From positions 62,001 through 126,000 of the forward strand of contig JABTUQ010000006.1 in assembly GCA_015075225.1 (NCBI GenBank): a stretch of 64,000 bases of DNA, read 5' to 3'. Each line of letters begins with the position of its first letter. Within the stretch, counting starts at the first letter, position 1. Shown here one piece after another: positions 26,793 through 36,564 of this stretch. The notes below the pieces were generated by a model that saw only the letters and a list, made by a program, of their open reading frames with translations, made no database searches and was not told the DNA's origin. This DNA comes from Burkholderiales bacterium. Its GTDB lineage: Bacteria > Pseudomonadota > Gammaproteobacteria > Burkholderiales > Nitrosomonadaceae. The position numbers and the translations under genes were made by a program.

Positions 26793-27818
26793 CTAAAACT
26801 GCCCGATGGCATCCACCAGGAAGGTTTCACCACAAGTCGATTGGCCTTGCAACGGAGCACCCGGCAACAATTTTTCGAGATCGGTGCCGTAAGTCAGGTT
26901 GGCCGACAGATTCAGTTGTATTTCAACCAGCATGCCTCTGTTGCAAGCAAGTTTGATCCGGTCTTTGGCGGCCGACCCCAGAACGGCAGTCACACGATTG
27001 ATGAAGTCCTCGGTACGAACCTGTTGGCCAATTTTTCGATTCATGAAATAAGCCATGCCAGCGTCGTTAAACTGTCTGGCAAGATCAGAGGCGAGGCCGA
27101 AATAGTGTTCCATTGACCAGTTGGCGCAGGTGCCATGCTTGTGCCATTCGTGGCGTTCCAGACAGGAGCCCGCATCCACGCTGGGCATGATTTCCGCCAG
27201 TGAGACATGAGAATCAGCATCAAGCGTGATTGCCGGATAGTCACAAAAATTGCTTTTCTGGGTTTTGATTTCCCCGCAGAAACCGTAACGTGTCCCGCAG
27301 CTTTTCTTGTTTGGCCACAGGCCATGCAGCGTGAAATGCCTGGCCTGGTAAGCTTTGGGATCGGTAATTTTGCACTCGGGCTTGTCCGGTTTGGTTTCGC
27401 AGAATGCAGGCTGCCACGACAATGCCAGTACGTAGCTATCCGCTTGTCCGGCGGTACTGCAGCTGGCACCACTATTGCTGCTACCATTTCCGGTACTATC
27501 GCCATCATCATTACCACTATTTAAACGGGCTTCACCACAATTGGCATTTACCCAGCGTTCTTTCGGGCTGGCCGTGGGCAAGATGATCCGGTACCAGCCC
27601 GGATTGCTGATGGAGATGACCTCGATAATGTCGTATTTGTAACCAGGCAATATCCGTGCATTATCGGGATTGGTGGATTTGTTCTTGGAGACAAAAGCTG
27701 GGCAGGTTTGCTGCGCGGTAAATTCGCCGGAGGCTCTCTCAGCCTGTACAGGCGATAGAAAACGCAGCGTAAAAATGATCAGGAATAACTGGAGAGTAAA
27801 ATTCTTTCTGAGTGTCAT
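26793..27818 (-). CDS. Secreted ribonuclease T2 family protein with N-terminal SH3-like domain
   Basis: The 341-residue protein has a signal peptide (about residues 1-26). An SH3b-like domain with NPGWYRIILP and ERWVNANCG follows at about 35-95. A Ser/Asn/Gly linker leads to an RNase T2 domain from about residue 120. Both catalytic segments are present: CAS I as FTLHGLWPNKKSCG and CAS II as WHKHGTCANWS. Catalytic His residues are therefore kept. The enzyme would cleave RNA in the periplasm or outside the cell. Many Cys residues suggest disulfides. It has a good GGAG ribosome binding site and is monocistronic. Confidence 0.9.
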   Translation of the reverse strand: MTLRKNFTLQLFLIIFTLRFLSPVQAERASGEFTAQQTCPAFVSKNKSTNPDNARILPGYKYDIIEVISISNPGWYRIILPTASPKERWVNANCGEARLNSGNDDGDSTGNGSSNSGASCSTAGQADSYVLALSWQPAFCETKPDKPECKITDPKAYQARHFTLHGLWPNKKSCGTRYGFCGEIKTQKSNFCDYPAITLDADSHVSLAEIMPSVDAGSCLERHEWHKHGTCANWSMEHYFGLASDLARQFNDAGMAYFMNRKIGQQVRTEDFINRVTAVLGSAAKDRIKLACNRGMLVEIQLNLSANLTYGTDLEKLLPGAPLQGQSTCGETFLVDAIGQF

Positions 27819-27989
27819 CGCGATTTCTCCTGGGTTGGTAGTGGATTGTCAGGCCAGGGAGAATTTTACTGTTATGCAAAAGTCATTGTGTGAAAATTGT
27901 CTGGTTGGGCAATCAGACAAGATGCATTGATTGTGCGGATAGTTGAACAGGCGAAGAATTCATTCCGGTTCTTGCATGCTGCAGCCGTG

Positions 27990-29063
27990 CTAACTTTGGG
28001 TTTGTCCGGTCATTTTGCTGATATTGGCAGCACCGGTAAGTGCCATGGTCATTTCCAGTTCATCCCGTAGCAGGCGGATAACATGAGCCACGCCCAGCGC
28101 ACCGGCTGTTGCCAGCCCCCAGATATACGGGCGGCCGATCAGTACGGCATCGGCACCAAGCGTCAGAGCTTTGTAAACATCGCGCCCATTGCGGATGCCG
28201 CTGTCAAGCAGCACTTTTCCCCGGCCGGATACCGCGCTGACAATTTCCGGCAGGCAGGCAAGACTGGTGGGTGCACCATCCAGCACACGGCCGCCATGAT
28301 TGGATACCACCAGCCCATCGCATCCCAGTTTCACCACTTTCGCAGCATCCTGCGGATGAAGAATGCCCTTGACCAGTAGCGGTAACGTGATTTGTTCCCT
28401 CAGCCAGGCAAGATCCTCCCAGCAAGGGGCTTGTGCCATCCAGCCGTCAAATACCTGGCTTTGCTGCGGCAAAAGAGCAGGGAACGGTGTGGGCATGTCC
28501 AGATTGACCGGGCTGATGCTGGCGGGCAATTGAATGGTGGCCTGTTTGACTGGTGCATCCACCGTGAACACGATGGCCCGATAGCCCGCTGCGATTACCC
28601 GCCGTAATAATTTTAATGTTCTCTGGCGGTCTTCCTGCCAGTACAACTGAAACCATAAAGGCTGTCCGGCGGCTGTGATGATTTCTTCCAGTGTCTGGCT
28701 CGCCAGACTACTGACGCACAACTGCCCCTCCTGTGCTGCTGCAGCCATGGCGCTGGCGGATTCTCCGTGCGGATGATAAAGACGCTGATAGGCAAGCGGC
28801 GCCAGGATGATGGGATGGGCCAGTGTCTGACCAAACAGAGTGATGCGGGTATGACCACCGCGTACATCGGCCAGCGGCCGGGGAATGAGAGGAATGTGAT
28901 CAAATGCACGCTCGTTGGCTTGCAGAGTGGATTGATTGCCGCTGCCTTCTTTCAGATAACGCCAGATTTCCGGCAACAGGCGCTCCTTCGCGAAGGGAAG
29001 ATAACCGGCTGGGTTGAGTATTCCTTCCGGAATGCGGGAGAGCTTGGGGAGCGGCTCGCCCAT
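27990..29063 (-). CDS. FMN-dependent alpha-hydroxy-acid oxidase/dehydrogenase
   Basis: The 357-residue TIM-barrel protein belongs to the lactate oxidase/glycolate oxidase family. Visible sites are PIILAPLAYQRLYHPHGE near residue 85 (FMN binding), FQLYWQEDR near 138, LLVKGILHPQDA near 230 (FMN-contact Lys), VVSNHGGRVLDG near 254 (substrate His and Arg) and LLDSGIRNGRDVYKALTLGADAVLIGRPY near 285-313. It oxidises a 2-hydroxy acid to the 2-oxo acid; substrate not known. It starts immediately after the piuC-like stop, so it is the last gene of a receptor-hydroxylase-oxidase operon. Its link to siderophore use is suggestive only. Confidence 0.88.
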   Translation of the reverse strand: MGEPLPKLSRIPEGILNPAGYLPFAKERLLPEIWRYLKEGSGNQSTLQANERAFDHIPLIPRPLADVRGGHTRITLFGQTLAHPIILAPLAYQRLYHPHGESASAMAAAAQEGQLCVSSLASQTLEEIITAAGQPLWFQLYWQEDRQRTLKLLRRVIAAGYRAIVFTVDAPVKQATIQLPASISPVNLDMPTPFPALLPQQSQVFDGWMAQAPCWEDLAWLREQITLPLLVKGILHPQDAAKVVKLGCDGLVVSNHGGRVLDGAPTSLACLPEIVSAVSGRGKVLLDSGIRNGRDVYKALTLGADAVLIGRPYIWGLATAGALGVAHVIRLLRDELEMTMALTGAANISKMTGQTQS

Positions 29064-29747
29064 CTAGCTATCGGCCCATTGCCGCAGCAGGTTGTGGTAA
29101 GTGCCGGTCAGGCTGACCACGGCATCGGTTTCGCCAATGCTCTGGCGCAGTTGCAGCAGGGCCATGTCCATTTCGTAGAGGAGACGGCGCTGATTGGGAT
29201 CACGCACCATGCTCTGAATGAACATGAAGCAGGCTGTTCTTTCCCCGCGCGTGACCGGTGTGACCTGATGCACGGAAGAGGAAGGGTAAATTACCATGCT
29301 GCCTGCCTGCAGTTTCACGCCATGCTGGCCGAAAGTGTCATTCACTACCAGTTCGCCGCCCTCGTATTCCTGTGGGTCGGATAGAAACAGGGTGGCGGAG
29401 ATATCCGCCCGTGCGTAGCCATTACCTTCCGGCAGCAAGCGCATGGCGTTGTCCACATGAAAACCGTAATGGTTGGTATCGCCGCTGTAGCGGTTGAAAA
29501 ACGGCGGCACGATTTTTCCCGGCAGGGTGGCCGTAAAAAACAGGGCGTTGCGATGGAGTGCGCCCAGCACCAGTCTGCGCAGATCAGCCATGTGCGGGGC
29601 GGTTTCCGGTAATTGCAGATTGTTTTTGACTTGTACGGCCTGGGTACCGGCGGTTATTTTTCCGCTGACCCAGGAAGAACTGGCCAGCATGTTTCTGGCT
29701 GTAACCAGTTCCTCTTGCGTCAAAACATCATCAATGGTCAGGAGCAC
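29064..29747 (-). CDS. PKHD-type Fe(II)/2-oxoglutarate hydroxylase, PiuC-like
   Basis: The 227-residue protein starts at a GTG, with MLLTIDDVLTQEEL matching the family N-terminus. The 2-oxoglutarate dioxygenase core has the iron ligands HVDNAM (HxD near residue 97), a distal His in PSSSVHQVTPVTRG near 158, and the 2-oxoglutarate Arg just after. PiuC/YbiX proteins accompany Fiu-type catecholate siderophore receptors and are iron regulated; their substrate is unclear. It lies 15 bp after the receptor gene and abuts the FMN oxidase. Confidence 0.9.
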   Translation of the reverse strand: MLLTIDDVLTQEELVTARNMLASSSWVSGKITAGTQAVQVKNNLQLPETAPHMADLRRLVLGALHRNALFFTATLPGKIVPPFFNRYSGDTNHYGFHVDNAMRLLPEGNGYARADISATLFLSDPQEYEGGELVVNDTFGQHGVKLQAGSMVIYPSSSVHQVTPVTRGERTACFMFIQSMVRDPNQRRLLYEMDMALLQLRQSIGETDAVVSLTGTYHNLLRQWADS

Positions 29748-29762
29748 TCGACTGGTTTCCGG

Positions 29763-31949
29763 TCAGAAACGATATTCGGCCGTCATGATAGCCCTGCGGC
29801 GTTGGCCGGGGATGGTGAATGGGCCATTGTCATAAATGGCATCATAATACAGTTTGTTGAATACGTTCTGCACATTCAGCCGTACCGCCCATTTCGGCTG
29901 CTCGTAAGCCACCATTGCATCCCAGCGCATGTAGGCAGGTGCGGTGTTGGGGTGGAATTTGGTTTCGCCCGGCAAGGTGGGGATGGGTCCGGTGCCGGTT
30001 GGGCTGTAACCGTAGCGATCACCCTTGACTTCAACCCCGCCGCCCACTTTCCAGCCGTAAGGCAGTTTATAGGTGGTCCATAAATTGAATGCGTAAGGCG
30101 GGGTGTTGCGTGCGCGTTTGCCTTCGTATCCAGGGTTGGCCGAGGTTAGTACGCCTGTTGCAGTATTGACGTTGACAGCCACTTTTCGGATTTCCGGATC
30201 CATTAGTGCGAAGCCGGAAAATACCTCCCAATTGGGTGTGATACGGCCAGCCAGTTCCAGCTCGAATCCATCGGTACGGCGTTTCCGGGTAAGGATCGCC
30301 GCAGTGGATTCCAGATCGGTATTGCGTTCCCATTGCTTGTCAGCGCGATACAGAGCAGTGCGCAGGGCGAGATCGCCATCGAACAGCAGCCATTTTGCAC
30401 CGATTTCCTTAACTTGGCTGCGTTCTGGCGGCAATGGTGCAACGCTTAACTGATACAGATCGGCGGTCGGACTGAACGAATCGCTATATGCGATATAAAA
30501 ATGGGATTCAGGCGAGAAATGGTAGGACAATGCTCCACGCAGGCTCCACTCGCCATAATTGAGCTTGGGGGAGGTGGCGCTGGAATAATCCGCTTTCATC
30601 TGGTCTCGCCGTCCGCCCAGAGTGACCTTCCACTTGGGAATGAATTCGATTGTATCCTGTGCGTAGACTGCATAAGAACGTGAATCGAATTCGGTCGGAT
30701 TTCCCGTCAAGCTAATTTCGTGTGGGCGGTACAAAGGAGGGTTGGCCGTGGTTGTTCCGCCAAAATTCTGCAGGGTGTGGCGGAAACTATCTTCCTTGAG
30801 GTACTCCGCGCCAGCGAGGAATTCATGGGTCATCCCAAGCAGCTTGAAGCGCTTGTTGTAATCTGTCTGAATGGTCAGGGTTTCATAGTCCGAGGAGCGG
30901 GTCTGATTTCCTCCGGTGACGGCGAGCGCACTTGGAGGCAGAGTGGTTTGTGGTGTTTTTGCCCAATAACTACGTTTGTAATCAGCGTAGCGCAGCTGGG
31001 TGCGCCATTCGCTAGTAGGTGAGAAGCGATGGGTAAAACTTGCTGTGGTGATATTTACCGTGCCTTTGTCAAAGTTGTTGTCGGTTCCCCAGTAATATTT
31101 TGCTGGAAATCTTTCTTGTGGTTTGCGTGTCGTGCTATCAAAGCTCACGCCATAGTCCGGCTTGTCATTGACTGTTGTGCGGATGTGGCTCAGGATGAAT
31201 TCGTTAGCTGTGTTGAGTCCTACTGCGGCGCTAATGGCAAAACCATCGCGATCTATAGTGGGGTGGTCGTTTGCTGCCGGATTTTTTCGCCAGCTGCTTT
31301 CATAGCGTTTCATGCCGTTGAAACGGATGGCGATGGTATCGGTGATCTGCTTGTTGAAATCGCCGGTCATCTCGTAGTAGCCATACATCCCCACGCTACC
31401 GGTAATTTTTCCCTTGTCCCCCAGATGCGGCACTTTGCTGACCTGATTGATCACACCCCCGGCCTGGCCACGGCCAAACAGCATGGCGCCGGCGCCACGC
31501 AGTACATCCACCTGCTCCAGATAGAAGGTTTCGCGGTTGTATTGCGCGGTATCGCGGATACCGTCCAGATACATGTCGCCAAACGTATAGAAACCACGCA
31601 GCATCATGTTGTCACCGGCACGCCCACCTTCGGCAGCATTGAAGGTCAGTCCGGCCACGTTACGCAGCGCATCCTTGAGCGAGCTCACCTGCTGGTCTTC
31701 CATCAGCTGGTTGGTTACGGTAGTCACGGCTTGCGGAATGTCGTGCGGGTCCTGCAAGGTTTTGCCAACACGGGTAGTAGTGGCGCGGTAGCCATCTTTC
31801 TCGACTTCGGCGTTGGCTTCCACCTTGATGGTAGGAAGAACAGCAGCTTTAGATGATTCGCTTCCTTCTGCCGCAAAGGCACTGATTGACAGCCCACCGG
31901 CCATCAATGCTGCGCCCAGGGGGAGTAGAGGTTTCTGTGGTAGTGACAT
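29763..31949 (-). CDS. TonB-dependent siderophore receptor (Fiu-like, catecholate type)
   Basis: The 728-residue receptor has a signal peptide (about residues 1-26). A TonB box region (LPTIKVEANAE), a plug domain with IPQAVTTVTNQLMEDQQ near 68 and LRGFYTFGDMYLDGIRD near 118, and a 22-stranded barrel follow. The chain ends in ITAEYRF-type aromatic residues (RRAIMTAEYRF). Text such as DVLRGAGAMLFGRGQAGGVINQVSK is characteristic of the ferric-catecholate/Fiu branch. The adjacent PiuC-like gene supports this. A Fur-type site lies 150 bp upstream. Confidence 0.92.
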   Translation of the reverse strand: MSLPQKPLLPLGAALMAGGLSISAFAAEGSESSKAAVLPTIKVEANAEVEKDGYRATTTRVGKTLQDPHDIPQAVTTVTNQLMEDQQVSSLKDALRNVAGLTFNAAEGGRAGDNMMLRGFYTFGDMYLDGIRDTAQYNRETFYLEQVDVLRGAGAMLFGRGQAGGVINQVSKVPHLGDKGKITGSVGMYGYYEMTGDFNKQITDTIAIRFNGMKRYESSWRKNPAANDHPTIDRDGFAISAAVGLNTANEFILSHIRTTVNDKPDYGVSFDSTTRKPQERFPAKYYWGTDNNFDKGTVNITTASFTHRFSPTSEWRTQLRYADYKRSYWAKTPQTTLPPSALAVTGGNQTRSSDYETLTIQTDYNKRFKLLGMTHEFLAGAEYLKEDSFRHTLQNFGGTTTANPPLYRPHEISLTGNPTEFDSRSYAVYAQDTIEFIPKWKVTLGGRRDQMKADYSSATSPKLNYGEWSLRGALSYHFSPESHFYIAYSDSFSPTADLYQLSVAPLPPERSQVKEIGAKWLLFDGDLALRTALYRADKQWERNTDLESTAAILTRKRRTDGFELELAGRITPNWEVFSGFALMDPEIRKVAVNVNTATGVLTSANPGYEGKRARNTPPYAFNLWTTYKLPYGWKVGGGVEVKGDRYGYSPTGTGPIPTLPGETKFHPNTAPAYMRWDAMVAYEQPKWAVRLNVQNVFNKLYYDAIYDNGPFTIPGQRRRAIMTAEYRF

Positions 31950-32251
31950 TTTTTTCCTTCTTGCGAGATGAATAGCTGGCTTGGAGCTGGCGACAAAAAA
32001 ATTACCAACAGATTATCGGGATACAACTGTTTGCATGCCTGAAAAAGCAGAATAGCAAACAGCGGAGCTCAATATCTGTTGGCACCAAATTTACTTTAAT
32101 GAGAATTATTATAATTTACGTTAGTGTTAAAAACAACGGTTTGCTTGAGATTGAGAAGGAATTCTGGTAACACGTATCACCGGTTTGAGGGTGGGTAATG
32201 ATTGCTGTGATTAAGGTACGGAATCAGAGGTTATTGAGAAAAAACAGGTGT
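31950..32251. other. Intergenic region with Fur site between the receptor operon and the glutamate-synthase-like gene
   Basis: These 302 bases contain the AT-rich promoter region of the receptor operon and the Fur-like site at 32100-32114. Nothing else recognisable is seen. Confidence 0.5.
32100..32114 (-). promoter_or_regulatory. Fur box upstream of siderophore receptor operon
   Basis: The plus strand reads TGAGAAT-T-ATTATAA, matching 12 of 14 positions of the 7-1-7 Fur consensus TGATAAT-N-ATTATCA. It sits in the AT-rich region ahead of the receptor gene, consistent with iron repression. Confidence 0.7.
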
Positions 32252-33745
32252 TTATTGATGGGAGCCTGATCTTGTTTCCGGGTAGGGGTGCAGAATGTTC
32301 AAGGCGATACTTTTTCCGGCTTTTTCCACGATGCGTATATGTTCCCGGCGTAGTTCGCGGGCGTGATGCAATCCGCAGGAATGAGCGATCATGTCGATTT
32401 CGCGGTTGACGTTGGTGGCGTAATTGGCGACGCGCAGATATTTTTCTTCGACGACCAGCCCGCGTTGCAAGCGCGGATTATCGGTAGTAATGCCGGTTGG
32501 GCAGGTATTTAGATGGCAGCGCATGGCCTGAATGCAGCCGAGCGAGAACATGAATCCGCGGGCAGTATTGACGAAATCCGCACCCGCACACAGTGCCCAG
32601 GCACACTTGGCAGAAGTGACTAATTTGCCTGCGGCAATCACGCGAATTCGCTGCTTCAGGCCAGATTCAATTAGTGAATCAACTACGCGCGGCAGCGCTT
32701 CCGCGATTGGCAGGCCGGCGTAATCAAGCAGGGTTTGCGGAGCGGCACCGCTACCGCCTTCACCGCCGTCGATCGTCAGAAAATCAGGGGCATACTCCAG
32801 ACCACGGCGCAGGATGGTATCGCACAGCTCGTTGATGAAGTGCCAGCCGCCAATGGCAGTCTTGATACCAACTGGTCGGCCGGTCAGCTCCCGGATGAAA
32901 ACCACCTGATCCAGCAATTCATCGATATTGCCAATGTCGTGATGCCGGTTGGGGCTGATGGAATCCTGATAGGCGGGAATCCCCCGGATAGAGGCAATTT
33001 CTTCATTAACCTTGGCAGCAGGCAGCATGCCGCCCTTGCCGGGTTTTGCTCCCTGGGAAAGCTTGATTTCGAATGCCTTGACGGATTGGGCAATTTCACG
33101 TGCGCGACTGGCGGAAAAATTTCCCTGCCTATCGCGGATGCCGTATTTGGCAGTGCCGATCTGCATAATGCGGTCACAATCGCCTTCCAGATGATAGGGA
33201 GAAAGCCCGCCTTCGCCTGTGTTGAGCCAGCATCCTGCCTTGGCAGCGCCGAGTGACAGTGCGCGGATAGCTGGTTTGGAAAGGGCGCCATAACTCATGG
33301 CACTGATATTGATGATGGAGTGCGCCAGAAAAGGCTGATCGCAGTAGCCTTCGCCAATGGACAGGGCAGGGGTGGGTAACTGATCTTCTTCCAGAATGGG
33401 AAAGGCGGCACTGGCGAAAATGAGCGCACCGGGCTCACGCAAATCGTAAGTCGAGCCAAAACCGATGATGCCGCCCTTGTTTTTGGCATTCTTGTAAATC
33501 CATTTCCGGGTGGCGCGGTTGAACGGCATTTCATCGCGGTCACCTGCAAAAAAATACTGACGGAAATACTTTCCCTGAATCTCGAAAAAATAGCGCAATC
33601 GTCCAATGATGGGATAATTGCGCAGGATGGTGTGTTCTTTCTGGGTGGCATCGCGGATAAAAAATGTCACGATGGCACCGGTCACAATCAGGCCGAAAAT
33701 GGTGGCGATACCGTGGAGAATCAGGTTGGTCAGGCCGTCTGGCAT
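32252..33745 (-). CDS. FMN-binding glutamate synthase family protein
   Basis: The 497-residue protein has an N-terminal transmembrane segment (about residues 8-30), then a GltB-type FMN/synthase barrel. Family blocks include GAAKAGCWLNTGEGGLSPYH near 150, LSQGAKPGKGGMLPAAKV near 230, TIDGGEGGSGAAPQTLLDY near 325 and a GADFVNTARGFMFSLGC block near 390. A cysteine cluster follows (GCIQAMRCHLNTCPTG) that suits a 3Fe-4S cluster. It lacks the amidotransferase domain of GltB. Such stand-alone proteins are common in proteobacteria and their in vivo reaction is uncertain. It is divergent from nadC. Confidence 0.88.
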   Translation of the reverse strand: MPDGLTNLILHGIATIFGLIVTGAIVTFFIRDATQKEHTILRNYPIIGRLRYFFEIQGKYFRQYFFAGDRDEMPFNRATRKWIYKNAKNKGGIIGFGSTYDLREPGALIFASAAFPILEEDQLPTPALSIGEGYCDQPFLAHSIINISAMSYGALSKPAIRALSLGAAKAGCWLNTGEGGLSPYHLEGDCDRIMQIGTAKYGIRDRQGNFSASRAREIAQSVKAFEIKLSQGAKPGKGGMLPAAKVNEEIASIRGIPAYQDSISPNRHHDIGNIDELLDQVVFIRELTGRPVGIKTAIGGWHFINELCDTILRRGLEYAPDFLTIDGGEGGSGAAPQTLLDYAGLPIAEALPRVVDSLIESGLKQRIRVIAAGKLVTSAKCAWALCAGADFVNTARGFMFSLGCIQAMRCHLNTCPTGITTDNPRLQRGLVVEEKYLRVANYATNVNREIDMIAHSCGLHHARELRREHIRIVEKAGKSIALNILHPYPETRSGSHQ

Positions 33746-33788
33746 GGTTTTCTGCTTTCTTGTTTGTTGAAAGGATCAAGTTTGAAGC

Positions 33789-34631
33789 ATGTTACAAAGT
33801 GAAGCAATTAACAGCCAGGTGCGTCTGGCATTGAGCGAGGATATTGGTTCGGGTGATCTGACAGCCTCGCTGATTCCATCGGACAAATACTTGCAAGCAC
33901 GGGTGATTGCGCGAGGAGACATCATCGTTTGTGGTGCGCCGTGGTTTGATGAAACGTTCCGCCAGTTGTCGCCCGCCGTCAGGATTGACTGGCAGACCCG
34001 GGAAGGGCAACAGGTGCACGGGGGGGAGACATTGTGTCTGCTCAATGGTGAAGCGCGTGCGCTGTTGAGTGGGGAGCGCACGGCTCTGAATTTTCTGCAG
34101 ATGCTTTCCGCAGTGGCCACACGCACCCGGCAATTTGTGGACGCGGTCGAGGGTACGGACGCGCAGATTGTCGATACCCGCAAAACCCTGCCGGGACTAC
34201 GTCTTGCGCAGAAATACGCAGTGCGTTGCGGGGGCGGGGTCAATCATCGCATTGGCCTCTATGATGGCATTCTGATCAAGGAGAATCACATCATTGCGGC
34301 CGGCAGTATTGAAGCAGCTTTGCGCAAGGCCGTCGAAATCGTCCCTCCCGGAGTATTCATCCAGGTTGAGGTGGAAACACGGGACGAACTGGAGCAGGCT
34401 CTGTCTGCCGGGGCGCGCATGATCCTGCTGGATAATTTTGATTTGCCTGGCTTGCGGGATGCAGTGGTGTTCAACCGGCAGTTTTCCGGTGAGCCGGCTG
34501 TGCTGGAAGCTTCCGGCAATGTCACGCTCGATACCGTGCGCGCAATCGCCGAGACAGGCGTGGACCGGATTTCAATTGGCAGTCTGACCAAGGACGTACA
34601 GGCAGCAGATTTATCGATGCGCTTTTTCTGA
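33789..34631 (+). CDS. nadC: Nicotinate-nucleotide pyrophosphorylase (carboxylating)
   Basis: The 280-residue quinolinate phosphoribosyltransferase shows the diagnostic block TRKTLPGLRLAQKYAVRCGGG near residues 130-150, NHRIGLYDGILIKENHI near 155-170, EVETRDELEQAL near 195 and EASGNVTLDTVRAIAETGVD near 240-258. It converts quinolinate and PRPP to nicotinate mononucleotide in NAD synthesis. The start overlaps no other gene and the 5' end is divergent from the glutamate-synthase-like gene. Confidence 0.95.
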   Translation: MLQSEAINSQVRLALSEDIGSGDLTASLIPSDKYLQARVIARGDIIVCGAPWFDETFRQLSPAVRIDWQTREGQQVHGGETLCLLNGEARALLSGERTALNFLQMLSAVATRTRQFVDAVEGTDAQIVDTRKTLPGLRLAQKYAVRCGGGVNHRIGLYDGILIKENHIIAAGSIEAALRKAVEIVPPGVFIQVEVETRDELEQALSAGARMILLDNFDLPGLRDAVVFNRQFSGEPAVLEASGNVTLDTVRAIAETGVDRISIGSLTKDVQAADLSMRFF

Positions 34632-34896
34632 ATGACAGGCACCGACGGTGTTACGGGAGCGTGGCCTTAAGCCGCAACTGCGAACGCAGTGAAACAGGAT
34701 GGCGCAGGTGACGGGACGTAGGGATCCAGGGATTTTTTGCCATCGTTACTGGATTGCTTCATCCTTGCGGGATTCGCAACGGCGGGGGCTATCGTTACGT
34801 TTGAACATTACCGGGCGCATTCCCCAAAAGGACAAAACTCAAAATCTCACTTAAAAAACGAACTTCACTGAAATTGGCAGGCAGTTTTTTTGCGAA
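34632..34896. other. Intergenic stretch between convergent nadC and AAA/PD-(D/E)XK gene
   Basis: These 265 bases have no credible gene and no MITE ends. The sequence is mixed in composition and may be a remnant of older insertions, but I cannot assign it. Confidence 0.35.
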
Positions 34897-36450
34897 TCAT
34901 GCAAATTTCTCTACCTCGAAACCCACCACATTGCGGTTGTCCTTGCTGAATTCCACGCCAACGAGATAAATCGGTTCATTACGGCTTTTGTATTTCTCAC
35001 CGTAACCTTTTTCCTTGAGCTGTTCCAGGGCATGGCCTTCGGGTACCAGCTCCACTACCTTGAATTCGAACAAGTAAATATGAGCATTGAATATCACAGC
35101 TATGTCGATCCGGCCGTGATGCGTGGTGTCCTCCACTACAATATCCAGCCCCAGCGCTGCAAAATGACTGTAGAACACACTGGCGTAATAGCCTTCGTAT
35201 TGGGCTATCGGGTTGTTGCGATACCAGTCGTGCGGAATGCTGGCAAAGAAGCTGGCAAACAACTGCTGCAACCCGGAAAAATTGTTCGCGCGCAATAACT
35301 CAAGCAGCCTGATGCGATGAGTCAGCACTTTCTGGCCTTCAATCCCGAGTGCAGGCAACAAGGCGCTGTTCAGGCTGATCTGTACCTCTTTGTTGGGATA
35401 GCCCAGCCAGTAAATACGCTGCCCCGGCAGATATTCCTCCACACCCTGCAAGGTGGTGTACCCGGTCTGGAACAGCAGTGCTTCCGGTTCAATATGATCC
35501 ACATCAAAGGCGGACAGCAGCTCAAGGCTGGAATATTGGCGGCTGAGGCTGGGAGTGAAGTACCCCCTCTGCATCAGCCAGTCCACCAAAAAAGTCGGCG
35601 TACCGGTTTCAAACCAGTAGGCGCGAAACTCGCGCTCCTTGAACAGCAACAGAAGATCAAACGGGTTATAAACCGGCTGTCCTGTCCAGTTGTAGCCGTT
35701 GTACCAGTCGCGGATCTGCTGGCGATCCAGCTCCGGCAATTCAGGTGCGAAAACAGTATCTACATCCGCATCGGTGTAGCCGCAAATAGCCGAGTAATCG
35801 TTTGATAAAGTAATGTCGCGCAGATTGTTCAGCCCCGAGAAAATGCTGACCTTGCTGAACTTCGATACACCTGTAAGAAAGGCAAAGCGGATATGGGCGT
35901 CATTGTCCTTGATGACCGAATACAGGTTGCGCAACCCTTCGCGCATGGCACGTGCAGTTTCCGGTTCAGCGATGTTGTCGAGAATCGGCTTGTCGTATTC
36001 ATCCACCAGCACTACACAACGTTGCCCAAACTGGCGGCAAGCTTCACGAATCAGTTCGGCAAAACATACCGACCCCGCTGATTGCTGGCAGCGAATGCCC
36101 AGTACTTCCTGATTGATTCGCAGCAACTCGGAAATCTTGGTATCCAGCTCCTCGCGATTGCGCACAACCCCACCGCCAAAACTCAAACGGATGACCGGAT
36201 ACCGGATAGACCAGTCCCAGTGGTCATGACAATACAATCCGCGAAACAGGGGTTCATTACCGGCAAAAAGCTCGGCCAGCGTATCAAGAAACAGACTTTT
36301 GCCAAACCGGCGTGGGCGCGAGAGAAAATAGTACTTTCCCTCCACCGCCAGTTTCAGGGCAAACGAAGTTTTATCAACGTAGTAATACGATTCTTCACGA
36401 ATTTCTCGGAAAGTCTGAATGCCAATCGGCAGCTTTTTTGTCATTACCAT
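34897..36450 (-). CDS. AAA-ATPase-like protein with C-terminal PD-(D/E)XK nuclease domain
   Basis: The 517-residue protein matches the PF09820/PF08011 architecture. The N-terminal part has IGIQTFREIREESYYYVDKT near residue 8, a degenerate P-loop SRPRRFGKSLFLDTLAELF near 44 and CVVLVDEYDKPILDN near 147 (Walker B). The C-terminal nuclease-like domain has HGRIDIAVIFNAHIYLFEFK near 448 (D and ExK residues). Proteins of this family often occur in many copies per genome and are thought to be mobile or defence-related, but no function is established. It is isolated, with an intergenic junk stretch downstream. Confidence 0.85.
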   Translation of the reverse strand: MVMTKKLPIGIQTFREIREESYYYVDKTSFALKLAVEGKYYFLSRPRRFGKSLFLDTLAELFAGNEPLFRGLYCHDHWDWSIRYPVIRLSFGGGVVRNREELDTKISELLRINQEVLGIRCQQSAGSVCFAELIREACRQFGQRCVVLVDEYDKPILDNIAEPETARAMREGLRNLYSVIKDNDAHIRFAFLTGVSKFSKVSIFSGLNNLRDITLSNDYSAICGYTDADVDTVFAPELPELDRQQIRDWYNGYNWTGQPVYNPFDLLLLFKEREFRAYWFETGTPTFLVDWLMQRGYFTPSLSRQYSSLELLSAFDVDHIEPEALLFQTGYTTLQGVEEYLPGQRIYWLGYPNKEVQISLNSALLPALGIEGQKVLTHRIRLLELLRANNFSGLQQLFASFFASIPHDWYRNNPIAQYEGYYASVFYSHFAALGLDIVVEDTTHHGRIDIAVIFNAHIYLFEFKVVELVPEGHALEQLKEKGYGEKYKSRNEPIYLVGVEFSKDNRNVVGFEVEKFA

Positions 36451-36564
36451 TCAAGACCGTGAAGTAAAAAGACAGAGGGGGTTATAAAATATCCATGGAG
36501 GTGAATCGCATTTCAACCGGCAGCCCGATTAAGGATGCATAGATAGTGGTATGTCGATATGTTT

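Noticed and set aside
34632..34896. Possible IS remnant downstream of nadC
   Set aside because: No inverted repeats, duplications or transposase fragments seen.
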